Below are positions 13,070 to 22,717 of a DNA stretch of 64,000 bases, in pieces. Both the position numbers and the translations under genes were made by a program. Within the stretch, counting starts at the first letter, position 1. Each line of letters starts with the position of its first letter. Location: NCBI GenBank assembly GCA_017311315.1, contig CM029640.1, positions 29,565,917 through 29,629,916 of the forward strand, given 5' to 3'. The notes under the pieces are model-generated. The model was not told where the DNA came from and did not search any database. It was given only the letters and a program-made list of their open reading frames with translations. The DNA is from Dendrocalamus latiflorus (Eukaryota > Streptophyta > Magnoliopsida > Poales > Poaceae).

Positions 13070-13430
13070 AGGGCCACTTTGATTCGCAGGATTTTAAAAA
13101 TATAGAAATAAGAAAAACAAAGAAATTTTATAGGATTAGATGTTTCGAATGCACGAAGAGGAAGAATATAGAAATTTTAGAGTGAATAGTAATACAAAAG
13201 CAACACATGTATTATGTTTTGCCTCAATCCTACATGAACGAACAAAAAAAGGAGCTCATAGTGGATGTTCGTTTTCCAACGGTTTTTCCTTTGGAACCAT
13301 ACGCAAAGGAAAATTTTCCAGCTTTTCCTTTGCTTCGTTCTTACAATCAAACAGTGCTACAGTAAACGAATCCAAGGAACTCAAACCCTACATTTTTGGT
13401 TTGTTTTTCCTCCAAATCAAAGAGGGCCTA
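13070..13430. mobile_element. MITE, ~360 bp
   Basis: The left end GGGCCACTTTGATTCGCAGG pairs with the reversed right end AGGCCCTCTTTGATTTGGAGG. Subterminal segments ('AAAAATATAGAAATA', 'TTTTCCTTTGCTTCG') are typical of hAT/Harbinger-like grass MITEs. The two overlapping open frames inside are fortuitous. It lies 1.5 kb upstream of the CLC start codon. Confidence 0.6.
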
Positions 13431-13719
13431 TGTTGACGTTTGGTAGTCTTCTCGACGTTGGATGGCAGCTAAATTCCATGTGGCGCGGAGGTACTGTGTA
13501 CACGTAGCGGTTTGGCAAGCCACTGGTTGCACTGCAAATATCCTTTTCCAGACTCCACATAGCAAATTCCACGTGGTTACTGGGACCCACTAGCGGTGGA
13601 GTGGGCCCAGCTGCCATGAGATGCTTCATGCTTGTGCTTCATTGTCAGGTCTCCGGTGCACCCTACCTTCCTGGGCCACATCTGCCCGTCCATTTCTGGA
13701 TTCTTCGGATCTAGCGGTG

Positions 13720-14080
13720 AGGATTATAGCTATGGCTTATGATTTTTAGTTCTAACATAAATATTTGTACAAATAAACTGTTTTAAAAAGACTGTCCCAA
13801 TAAAATATTAAAAAAAACGATGAAAAAATTATCCCACTTATTTGTTCGAAAAATCATAAATCATAAGTCATAAGCCCTACCTTGAAAAGAAGAAGGATTG
13901 TTCTTTTTACCTTATGACTTATCTCGAACAAACAAGCGAACGGCTTCTTTGCCACCGTTTCGAAGCGGCTTATCAAGACAAACTTTTACAAACAGCTTAT
14001 TGATTTTCGATTCATTCGTATGAGCACTAACATTTAGAACCAAAAGATAAAATTATAAATTATAAGTCACAACCGAAAAA
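13720..14080. mobile_element. Two adjacent MITE-like inverted repeats
   Basis: ATGGCTTATGATTTTTAG near 13732 pairs with the reverse of AAATCATAAGTCATAAGCC near 13858-13877. A second unit follows to about 14075, with ACCTTATGACTTAT and ATTATAAGTCACAACC as its ends. No coding. They appear to be neighbouring insertions of one hAT-like family rather than a single element. Confidence 0.45.
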
Positions 14081-14339
14081 AAGGCTGCTGAAGGCTAGAG
14101 TAACGTTGAGCACTGCACTGAAATCATAAGTTCAGATGCTTTCGTCTTCTCATTTCCCTCTTATAAAAAACATGGATTCATTTTCCAAAAACAAAACCAA
14201 ATTAAAATTGAACTTTGCTAAATTCCATCCAAATTAATTAGCCTTTTCGATTTGTGTAAACGTCTTGACCCAACGACCTTTTCCCATTGGAATAACTGAT
14301 GCGATCCTAATTATTTTCAGCTTGGATTCGCTCCAAAGA

Positions 14340-14810
14340 ACTTAAATTTCTAATTTATGATTTTAGTGGTTAGCTTTTAGATAAAATTGTGCTGTTGCAG
14401 TTATTATTTTTTTAATCATTCAATTAAAAAAATTAAAAAACTGTTATATTATCACATATAATGCAAAGAAATAAAAAGTAAAAAACTAAAAGCTAAAATA
14501 AATTAAAATTAAAAATGATATATTTTAAGTGACTTTTATTTTTAGATAAGTTAAAAGTAATAAAAATTAGAAGCTAAAGGCGTTTGAAGTTATCTAGACC
14601 CTATTCTTTTTAGCTTCTAAAAGCTGATTTTCGATTTTTCTACAGTAACTAACTTTTAAACGGAGTATTTTTTTTAAAATAGGGTCTACTAGTTAATTGT
14701 AGTACATACTTTACTGATTTTATTTATATCGTCAAAAATCACACGTAAATTTCTGTTACTCTGTAATCTCATATATAAATAACCTAAAAGTCACAAATCA
14801 CAGCAAAAAA
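14340..14810. mobile_element. AT-rich MITE pair reaching the CLC transcription start region
   Basis: 14340-14600 is an AT-rich inverted structure ('GGTTAGCTTTTAGATAAA' with 'TAGAAGCTAAAGGCG'). 14600-14800 belongs to the family at 2.9-3.5 and 63.6-63.9 kb: CTACAGTAACTAACTTTTAAACGGAG compares with CTACAGTACCTAGTATTCAAACGAAG at 63.7 kb. The second unit contains the only TATA-like sequence close to the CLC gene. Exact ends are not resolved. Confidence 0.45.
14772..14780 (+). promoter_or_regulatory. Possible TATA box of the CLC gene
   Basis: TATATAAAT lies 141 bp upstream of the ATG. If used, transcription would start near 14800-14810, giving a leader of roughly 110 bp that contains a GA-rich run. 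The site sits within MITE-derived sequence. No cap or transcript evidence is available, so this is a positional inference. Confidence 0.35.
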
Positions 14811-14920
14811 AGGAACAGACGCCTAATTTTCCATTTTTTACTTGTTCATTGCGCAGAGAGAGAGAGAAGCAAGCAAAGCAAATCAAAGCAAGCTTAGACC
14901 CAGAAGAGGGAGAAGGCAGA

Positions 14921-17900
14921 ATGGACGGCCAATCGCCGCGGCCTGAGCCTCCGCACCGCCGCTCGGAGAGGGAGGGGAGCCACAACTACGACATCGAGAG
15001 CATGGACGGTGCCGGAGGGGCGTGGTGGCGGAACAGCTCGTCGGAGGCGCTGCTCCGCTACGACGGCGACCGCGGGAGCGCGCGCGAGCCGCTGCTGCGG
15101 AAGCGCACCATGAACACCACCTCCCAGATTGCCATCGTCGGCGCCAACGTCTGCCCCATCGAGAGCCTCGACTACGAGTACGAATTTGTCCCATTGTCCA
15201 TTATTACTTTTTTTGTGGGGCAGGGGGGGGGGGGGGGGGTTTGCGTGTCTATTGTACTTATTTTTGGTGACTTTTGAGGTAGTTTGCGTGCGTTTAGGAG
15301 AAAGGTTCGACTTTGCTGTTCTTTCTGTTGATCTTGTTGGCCTAGTAGAATTTGAAGTGCCATTTGCTTGTCAGTTTAGTTGAGCACTACAAAGTAGCAG
15401 CCGTCTGGTCTATTTGAGGAGGATAACATGTGACTATTGTTGTTGCCTTCTCCCGAATAATGTTAAAAATGATTTTTGTTTTTATCAAATTAGTGATTAA
15501 TATTATCAGATACCGTTGTGAAAAGCAAATCTGAGAGGCTGTTAGGACTTAGGATCTCAACTATAGAGTAGCGCAAATCTGGCATCTTCCTTGCTGATCA
15601 CAAGTCTAGTGTAACTAGTTAACGCTTGCTACATAGACAATTGGGCATGGCAACGAGATTGCAACTTTGCAAGGAGCTGATATGGAAAATATTTTATTTT
15701 GGTCTCTGTTCTAGGCTGTTGAGCTATGTCCCAATCTCTGTTTTATATTGCAAGTGTGAAGAATGGGTAAGCAATGTAGTTGCTAGAAAAGGTTACATTT
15801 GGATGGATCTAGATGTTGATTTATGAAGAATCGGTGCAGGAGTAAGGAACAAAGAACTCGAAAGGTTGCCATGTAATGACCTTGGGCCTTTGGGGGTGGG
15901 GTGGGGGGCGGGGGTTGTTCTGGCGATTGCACTACAGAGATAAAGCAAATGTGCTGATGTAGAGAACCGCAAATACCAAACGTTCACGCTGGACACTTCG
16001 TTCTGTTTGTTGCATCCTTGAATATGTTGCATATTTCAGAGTTGTGGAGAATGACCTTTTCAAGCAAGATTGGCGTTCAAGAAAAACGAAGCAGATATTT
16101 CAGTACATTGTGCTGAAGTGGACTATGGTGCTTCTTATTGGCCTGCTGACTGGACTTGTGGGCTTCTTCAATAACCTTGCGGTTGAAAACATTGCTGGAT
16201 TCAAATTGCTGCTCACGAGTGACCTAATGCTCAAGCAAAGGTGAAGTTTCATTTTGGCTTTTCAGGGAAAAGTTTCTGTCTGTTGCTTTTGCTATTTTGT
16301 CATAAATTACTTCAGCTCCTGCTGGTGGTCTATATTGTATATAACTTGTCACAGATGTAGAGTGTGCCACTTATTACACTGATACACCTTGTCTTCTGAT
16401 AACGCTGGGAAATGTTACTAAGTTCATGAAAGCATTTGTTAAGTTTCTTTGTTGCAAGCTGTAACTGGTGTGAGTCAATGTAGTAGAAATGCTTGCTATC
16501 TTTGAGTATTGAGGAGCATAGGAAGTTGCTAGTACTAAAGATTTTATTGACTTACACCTGTAGAGTTATCTGAAGTAATCACTTGCACCTGTAGAGTTAT
16601 TTGAAGTAATCAATAGTGTTCTGCTTCCAGTGCAGGTATTTTACTGCATTTTTGGCGTATGGAGGTTGCAATCTAGTCTTGGCAGCTGCTGCAGCAGCAA
16701 TCTGTGCTTACATTGCACCTGCTGCTGCTGGGTCTGGTATTCCTGAAGTTAAAGCATATCTTAATGGAGTTGATGCTTATTCTATATTGGCTCCTAGTAC
16801 ACTCTTTGTGAAGGTGAGGTCTAACCTACAAACAGATTCATAATCAAGTGTGTTGCTTTCTTACTTCTCGAGTATCCTTTACAATATCTTCATTTTTGGG
16901 ATTAGCATGTGGGATATGATCGTAGGATTACTAAGGTCAACTGCATGTTTTTAAAGCTTCACTTTTGCAACTGCCAAGAAAATTTGCTGTGCAGGACACT
17001 GCAAACTTTGCGACTTTGGAAAATTTATCAGCTGTGATAATGACAAGTGAGCCCCAAATGTCAATGATACATCTGGTGGCATTTTACTAGACAAACTTTT
17101 GCAGTGGCAATTTGCTGACTTCTACCGGTAACTGCAACAAAGGGCCAGAAAGTAGCATCACAATCACTGGTTCGTTCCTAGGATATTTATATGCTAATAG
17201 CAATCTAGTACTTTCCAAAGAGTGCCCTTTGTGAAAATTATCTAGAAGATTTTCTGTTCGAAAATCTTATAGTGGATATGGTCCTTTGTATGTTTAAAAA
17301 TAGAGGATTTTCTGGAAGTTTAATGAAATTGTTTGTGCTTGGCATATCATTCTGCATTGACAGAAGAGAACACATTCTACCAATGCCAACTCTTGGTTCT
17401 AGGTTGCTGTAGAATCACTTATTCTTGAAATATTCCACTACTTGCAGATTTTTGGTTCAATACTTGGAGTTTCAGCCGGATTTGTACTTGGAAAAGAAGG
17501 TCCTATGGTACATACAGGGGCATGTATTGCCAACTTGCTTGGCCAGGGAGGATCACGCAAGTACCATCTTACATGCAATTGGCTAAGATATTTTAAGAAC
17601 GACCGGGATAGGCGAGATTTAATTACGTGTGGATCTGCAGCTGGAGTGGCAGCTGCCTTCCGTGCACCTGTTGGTGGTGTCCTGTTCGCTCTTGAGGAAG
17701 CAGCATCATGGTACCACCTCTTTCCTGAGAAGTATTTTCTCTGTTTGACTTGTTTGTCACACTTGGGTTTGTGTAAAATTACAAATGCAGTAGCCATGAG
17801 TTATCAGGATGAATCTTTCCTTATCTAACATTGATGTAAACTGTGGTTGTAGTGTTTGGCGGATCATTAATTGGGCATGCGATTACAGATTTACAATGGT

Positions 17901-20891
17901 TGAGCCAATGGATAAAAATGCAAACAGAAATTGATAATATTAATATGAGTAAAGTCCATTACCGGTCCTTAAACTTTTTATGCTGTGTCATTCCGGTCTA
18001 TAGACTTTTAAAGTGTGTCATCCCGGTCCCTAAATACTCTTTGGGTCTCAAAATTAGCCCGTCACGGGTCTTAGCTGTGTCATCCTGGTCCTTAAACTTT
18101 TTATGCTGTGTCATCCCGGTCCATGGTTGTTACCACAGCAATGGCACACTTTGAAAGTCTATGGACCGGGATGACACACTTTGAAAGTCTATGGACCGGG
18201 ATGACACAGCATAAAAAGTTTAAGGACCGGTAATGGACTTTACTCTATTAATATCTTTCAGTTTTACCAATGATAATAAATGATAATTAGTTTTTCTAAA
18301 CTTCATTTTACAGGTGGCGGAGTGCTCTTTTGTGGAGAACATTCTTTACAACTGCTGTTGTTGCTGTGGTGTTGAGGGCTCTGATTGAGTTCTGTCGCAG
18401 TGGAAAATGTGGCCTCTTTGGGCAAGGTGGATTGATTATGTTCGATCTCAGCTCAACTGTTGCAGCCTACAGTACTCCGGATCTAATTGCAATAATTGTC
18501 CTTGGAATAATCGGTGGCATCTTTGGAGGCCTCTTCAACTTTCTCCTGGATAAGATCCTCCGTATTTACAGTGTCATCAATGAGTGCGTACTTAGTAGCA
18601 ATTATATAATCAACGGTTTTGCTTAACTTTTTTGCATGCTCCGTGTTTACAGTATCACCAATTAGTGTGTACTTAGTAGCAATTTTGTATGCTCCGCTTA
18701 TTTTAAGATTTGATCTCATCTGCATTGTTTTATCTGTCTGCAGGAGAGGTGCTCCATTCAAGATCCTTCTCACTATAACAATATCAGTTATCACATCAAT
18801 GTGCTCCTATGGCCTCCCTTGGCTTGCTGCGTGCACTCCATGCCCCGTGGATGCTGTGGAGCAATGCCCCACCATTGGTCGCTCTGGCAACTTTAAGAAC
18901 TTTCAATGCCCACCAGGACATTACAACGGTCTTGCATCACTCTTTTTCAACACAAATGATGATGCCATCCGCAATCTCTTCAGCAATGGAACAGAGACTG
19001 AGTTCCACATGTCCACTCTTTTCATCTTCTTCACTGCTATTTACTGCCTTGGGCTTGTGACTTACGGTATTGCCGTGCCATCTGGTCTCTTTATCCCTGT
19101 TATTCTTGCCGGAGCCGCATATGGGCGCATCGTGGGGACACTCCTTGGATCCATATCCGACCTCGATCCTGGCCTTTTTGCCCTTCTCGGTGCAGCATCT
19201 TTTCTCGGTGGAACAATGAGAATGACTGTGTCAGTCTGTGTGATACTTCTAGAGCTCACCAATGATCTGCTCATGCTCCCTTTGGTCATGCTTGTTCTTC
19301 TTATATCCAAGACTATTGCGGATAACTTTAACAAAGGGGTTTATGATCAGATTGTGGTAATGAAAGGCTTGCCATACATGGAGGCTCATGCTGAACCATA
19401 CATGAGGCACTTGGTTGCTGGTGATGTTGTGTCTGGCCCACTAATCACCTTTTCAGGTGTCGAGAAGGTGGGGGACATTGTTCATGCTTTGAGGATCACG
19501 GGCCACAATGGATTTCCAGTGGTTGATGAGCCACCTCTGACAGAAGTGCCTGAATTGGTCGGGCTTGTGATTAGGTCTCACCTATTGGTTTTGCTGAAAG
19601 GCAAGATGTTCACGAAGGAGCGGGTGAAAACCAGTGGTAGCTTTGTTCTGCAAAAATTTGGCGCCTTTGACTTTGCCAAGCCAGGATCAGGTAAAGGTTT
19701 GAAAATTGAGGACCTAGATTTCACTGATGAGGAGATGGAAATGTATGTGGATCTCCATCCGATTACAAACACCTCACCGTATACGGTGGTTGAGACAATG
19801 TCACTATCAAAAGCTGCAATCCTATTCCGGGCACTAGGATTGAGGCACCTTTTGGTTGTGCCAAAGACCCCAGACGTAAGAACTCTCTCTCTCTCTCTCT
19901 AATGTTTTTTTTGGGTTTGTTTGAGATGCACTCTCTCACTCACTTAGTCATACACGGGAATTACGAATAAAATACGCTAACCGGTTCTTAAGTGTTTAAC
20001 CTTGGTTAGCTCATTTCTCTGCTTGGATTCACTAATTTGTGTACATGATGTGGATTCTAGCATCTGGTTGTAGGTTGCAGGGGAAAGTCGTAGTATAGGT
20101 GCTTATTTCCCACATTACATATCAGACTCAAACAACTATACCATATATTTTTCAAATACCTATAGCGTGTCTTGTAATGCATCTTAATCTGATTCTGGAT
20201 CAACCATTCCACTGGTCTCGAACCCTCACTCATATGTGTAACTAGCCGCGCCAGTCACCGTGTGTACTGAAATAAAAGAGGCGATAATTTGTGAGGGTTT
20301 TTTTTAAAAAAAACCGAGGGCGCATGTGTATTTTCGGAAAAGTTAAAGGTCTTTTTCGTAAAAAACCGAGGGCACATGTGTATTTTCAAAAAAGTCAAAG
20401 GTCTTTTTCGTAAAAAAGGGACGACCTGTACGTAAGTAAACGAGGATCCGTACGTAATTTAGAAAACCGTGGGGGCTATCTTGCAAAGTGGAGGGGCTAA
20501 AAAAACTGGCAGGGACCTTTTCGCGAGAACTAAGGACCTTTTCGTAATTTTGGAAAAATACAGGGATTTTTTTGTAAAAAGGGTCCCCCGACCGTACCGA
20601 GATTCCCCCGCCACGCGCCGGCCGGAGCGCGCGCAGGGGCGACGTGGCGGGGCTCTCCGCGCGGCAATCCCCCGGGGTATAATATAATATATGGGGAGTA
20701 TGCATTCCTATATTTCCCTTCGTTAATTTGGAAACTTTTCCACTGCTGATAACAGATTTCTTTCCTGTTAAGCGCAGAGGCCTCCCATTGTTGGAATTCT
20801 CACAAGGCATGATTTCGTACCAGAACATATTCATGGGCTATTCCCGAGTCTCAATCCTCACAAGTTCCATTCAGCCTCAATGGGCGGTTGA
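14921..20891 (+). CDS. CLC-type chloride channel / anion-proton exchanger, seven exons
   Basis: Coding exons are 14921-15177, 16040-16240, 16636-16813, 17448-17710, 18314-18583, 18744-19875 and 20778-20891. All introns are GT-AG, phases are consistent, and the total is 804 codons plus TGA, the usual length for plant CLC proteins (about 780-800). The product is a multi-pass membrane protein moving chloride (or nitrate) across an endomembrane, in plants mostly the tonoplast or Golgi. Visible motifs are the selectivity loop GSGIPE at residues 185-190, gate glutamate E229 in GKEGPMVH, proton glutamate E296 in FALEEAASW and GLFIP at 504-508. The C-terminal third holds two CBS domains and ends in NPHKFHSASMGG. 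Serine 186, not proline, suggests chloride preference. Both glutamates suggest a 2Cl-/H+ exchanger. The hydrophilic N-terminus (residues 1-86) resembles plant CLC-c-like proteins. Subtype is inferred, so no symbol is given. Confidence 0.95.
15223..15239 (+). repeat. G homopolymer in CLC intron 1
   Basis: A run of 17 G lies 45 bp downstream of the exon 1 donor site. Such runs are unstable in sequencing and assembly, so the exact length is unreliable. It does not touch coding sequence. Confidence 0.8.
17947..18245. mobile_element. Mutator-type MITE in CLC intron 4 (299 bp)
   Basis: The ends GAGTAAAGTCCATTACCGGT and, reversed on the right, the same 20 bases are identical. The arms stay paired with few mismatches for roughly 85 bp. 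The element is flanked by an exact 9-bp duplication TATTAATAT (17938-17946 and 18246-18254), which is the Mutator-superfamily signature. The interior holds a further partial copy of the arm sequence. Its transcript would fold into a long hairpin within the CLC pre-mRNA. Confidence 0.9.
18558..18684 (+). repeat. Duplicated exon 5 / intron 5 junction
   Basis: Bases 18558-18603 (end of exon 5, donor site and first bases of intron 5) recur imperfectly at 18638-18684 within intron 5. Both copies share CTCCGT.TTTACAGT.TCA and GTACTTAGTAGCAATT. The second copy carries GTGTGT where the true donor has GTGCGT. The real splice site is fixed by the reading frame into exon 6 at 18744. Confidence 0.8.
20265..20700. 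repeat. Repeat-derived GC-rich insert in CLC intron 6
   Basis: It contains a 52-bp tandem duplication (about 20310-20413; CCGAGGGCGCATGTGTATTT versus CCGAGGGCACATGTGTATTT) followed by more divergent 'CTTTTTCGTAA' phrases. A strongly GC-rich core follows (about 20580-20680). This composition is foreign to the surrounding intron. No terminal repeats or coding function could be assigned. Confidence 0.5.
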
Positions 20892-21004
20892 CTGTGAAAG
20901 GTTTTGCTGCTTCTCATTTACATAAACTACAGGCGTTTGCGGTATGTACGGTACGACAGTGTATTCTGGTATTTGTTGGAGAGTGAGAGCTCATCACTGT
21001 ACAT
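20892..21004 (+). other. Proximal 3' UTR of the CLC gene
   Basis: These 113 bp run from the CLC stop codon to the 5' LTR of the gag-only retrotransposon. No AATAAA is present in this stretch. The likely continuation is at 29597 onward, on the far side of the insertion, where TTTTGCAATAATAATC appears within 45 bp. Confidence 0.5.
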
Positions 21005-22695
21005 TGTTAGACCATGTGGATGACCGTTAATTAAGATATGATAAATAATTGATATTTGGCTTGCTTTGGTTTTTGCGTTTGTGAAAGATTTGGTCATTTG
21101 CTGTTGAAGTCTTTATCTTTGAGTGGTTGTGTGCATCTTGAGTGATTTTAGTCTTCAGACTTCAGCTTACGACCATGTTCAACTTACGACCACGGCATGC
21201 TACTACCACGTTGAGCTTACGACTATGGCATGTTACGACCATGTTTAGCTTACGACTACAGTATGCTACGATCACGTTCAGCTTACGACCACGGCATGCT
21301 ACGGCCACAACATGCTATGATTATAGCATGTTACGATCACGTTCAGCTCACGATCACGGCATGCTATGATCATGTTCAGCTTATGACCACGGTATGCTGC
21401 AACCACGATAGCTTACGACCACGGCAACTTTTGATCATGTCTGGCTTCGACCACGGCAATACGACTTTGATCATTCGACCATGGCAGTATGACTTTGATC
21501 TTACGACCACGGTAGGTAATCATAGCTACAATACTCTTTCATGGTCATAGATTCAGTACTCGATAGTCATAGATTTTACTGGTCGTACTCAATAGTTGAA
21601 GGTTTTCCTAGTCGATAGTCTCAGGCTTTGCGGTCGATGGTCGTAGATTCTGCAGACTGCTTCCATGGTTGTGGGTTTTGCAAACTACGTGCATAGTCGT
21701 AGGTTTTACAGACTACGTTCATGGTCATAGATCTTGCAGCTTGCTTCCATGGTTGTAGGTTTTGTAGACTGTCTTCATGGTCGTAGATTTGGCAGTCTTG
21801 TCGATACTCATAGACTTAACAGTCTACTGTTCTACCTTCGATTGTCGGAGGCTTAGCGATCGGTTGCCGTAGGCTTCACAGTTGGTACTTGTAGACTTTT
21901 GTAGTCAATACGAGTGCTTCACTCTTGTGATATTTGAGTACATCAAGTACTCATGTTGGGCCAGTGGTTGATTGGTTGGTGTGTGATGGTCGTTGATGAT
22001 TGATCGCTGCTTGAGGTACTCGTAGTCGGTACTCGATAGTCGTGTGGTTTCCGAGTACTTGTGGGTTACGAGTACTCTGAGGTAGCGATAGACTTAACGA
22101 TAGTCGTAAACATTTTGAGGCATGGCCGTATTGGGTGGTCGGAAGATCTGTTTCAGTTAGCAATAGTTTGTGCGGTCGTAAACGACCTGGTTCATGGTCG
22201 TAGGAGGTTTGGATCTTGTTTGGGGATAGACAAGTATGTGTTTTGCTAAGGTGTGTTGCCAAGAGTTAGTTTCTTTGGTCTTTGCATGTGCAGATAGACA
22301 TGGAGGCGGTCGTGGTCGGTGACGAGAAGGACCTAGACTAGGAGGGGGTAATCTGAGGTCCAGGCGGTCAAGAGGTCACGCGAGGTGGTCAAGCTCATTC
22401 TGGAGCACATGAAGGTTAAAAGTGGATGCTGCATGAAGGCGTGGAGATGGTTACGGTAGGTGACGAGGAGGACCAGGACTACGAGGGGGTAATATGAGGT
22501 CAAGGCAGTTAGATGGTCACGCGAGGTGATCGGGCTCATGCGAGAGCACGCGGTGATGATGCACGATGGAGATATAGGAGGGGATATCCTAGAGGTTTTG
22601 TCGTGTGTGTGTCGTATGGGTTGTGTTTTGGTTTCAGGTGATAAAAAGCGGAGACAATCATTCACCCTCATCTGATTGTGCCATACAATCCTACA
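21005..22695 (+). repeat. 5' LTR of the gag-only element (1691 bp, internally deleted)
   Basis: It aligns with the 3' LTR (2622 bp) but lacks about 0.77 kb between a GTGGGTTGTG-like point (3' LTR near 28780) and GTTGTGTTTTGG (near 29521). The deleted part contains the TATA box and the transcription start region. Its 33-bp array is also shorter. GTTGTG occurs at both deletion borders in the intact LTR. Confidence 0.85.
21161..21407 (+). repeat. 33-bp tandem array in the 5' LTR (~7 units)
   Basis: The unit runs GTTCAGCTTACGACCACGGC then ATGCTACGACCAT, with imperfect copies. It contains GACCACGG, GACCAT and the palindrome GCATGC. The 33-bp length keeps frames open across units, so the open frames predicted here are repeat artefacts. 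Confidence 0.85.
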
Positions 22696-22711
22696 AGGGG
22701 TATCAGAGCAG
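22696..22711 (+). other. Primer binding site of the gag-only element
   Basis: AGGGGTATCAGAGCAG follows the 5' LTR directly. The core GGTATCAGAGC is the methionine-tRNA complement shared by copia elements. Confidence 0.8.
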
Positions 22712-22717
22712 GTTGAT

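Noticed and set aside
14883..15194. Arginine/serine-rich open frame on the minus strand opposite CLC exon 1
   Set aside because: Shadow of the GC-rich first exon. The plus-strand frame is fixed by splicing into the conserved CLC protein.
18619..18743. Coding extension upstream of CLC exon 6
   Set aside because: The frame is open by chance through intron 5. Conserved protein sequence and the splice acceptor at 18743 set the exon start.
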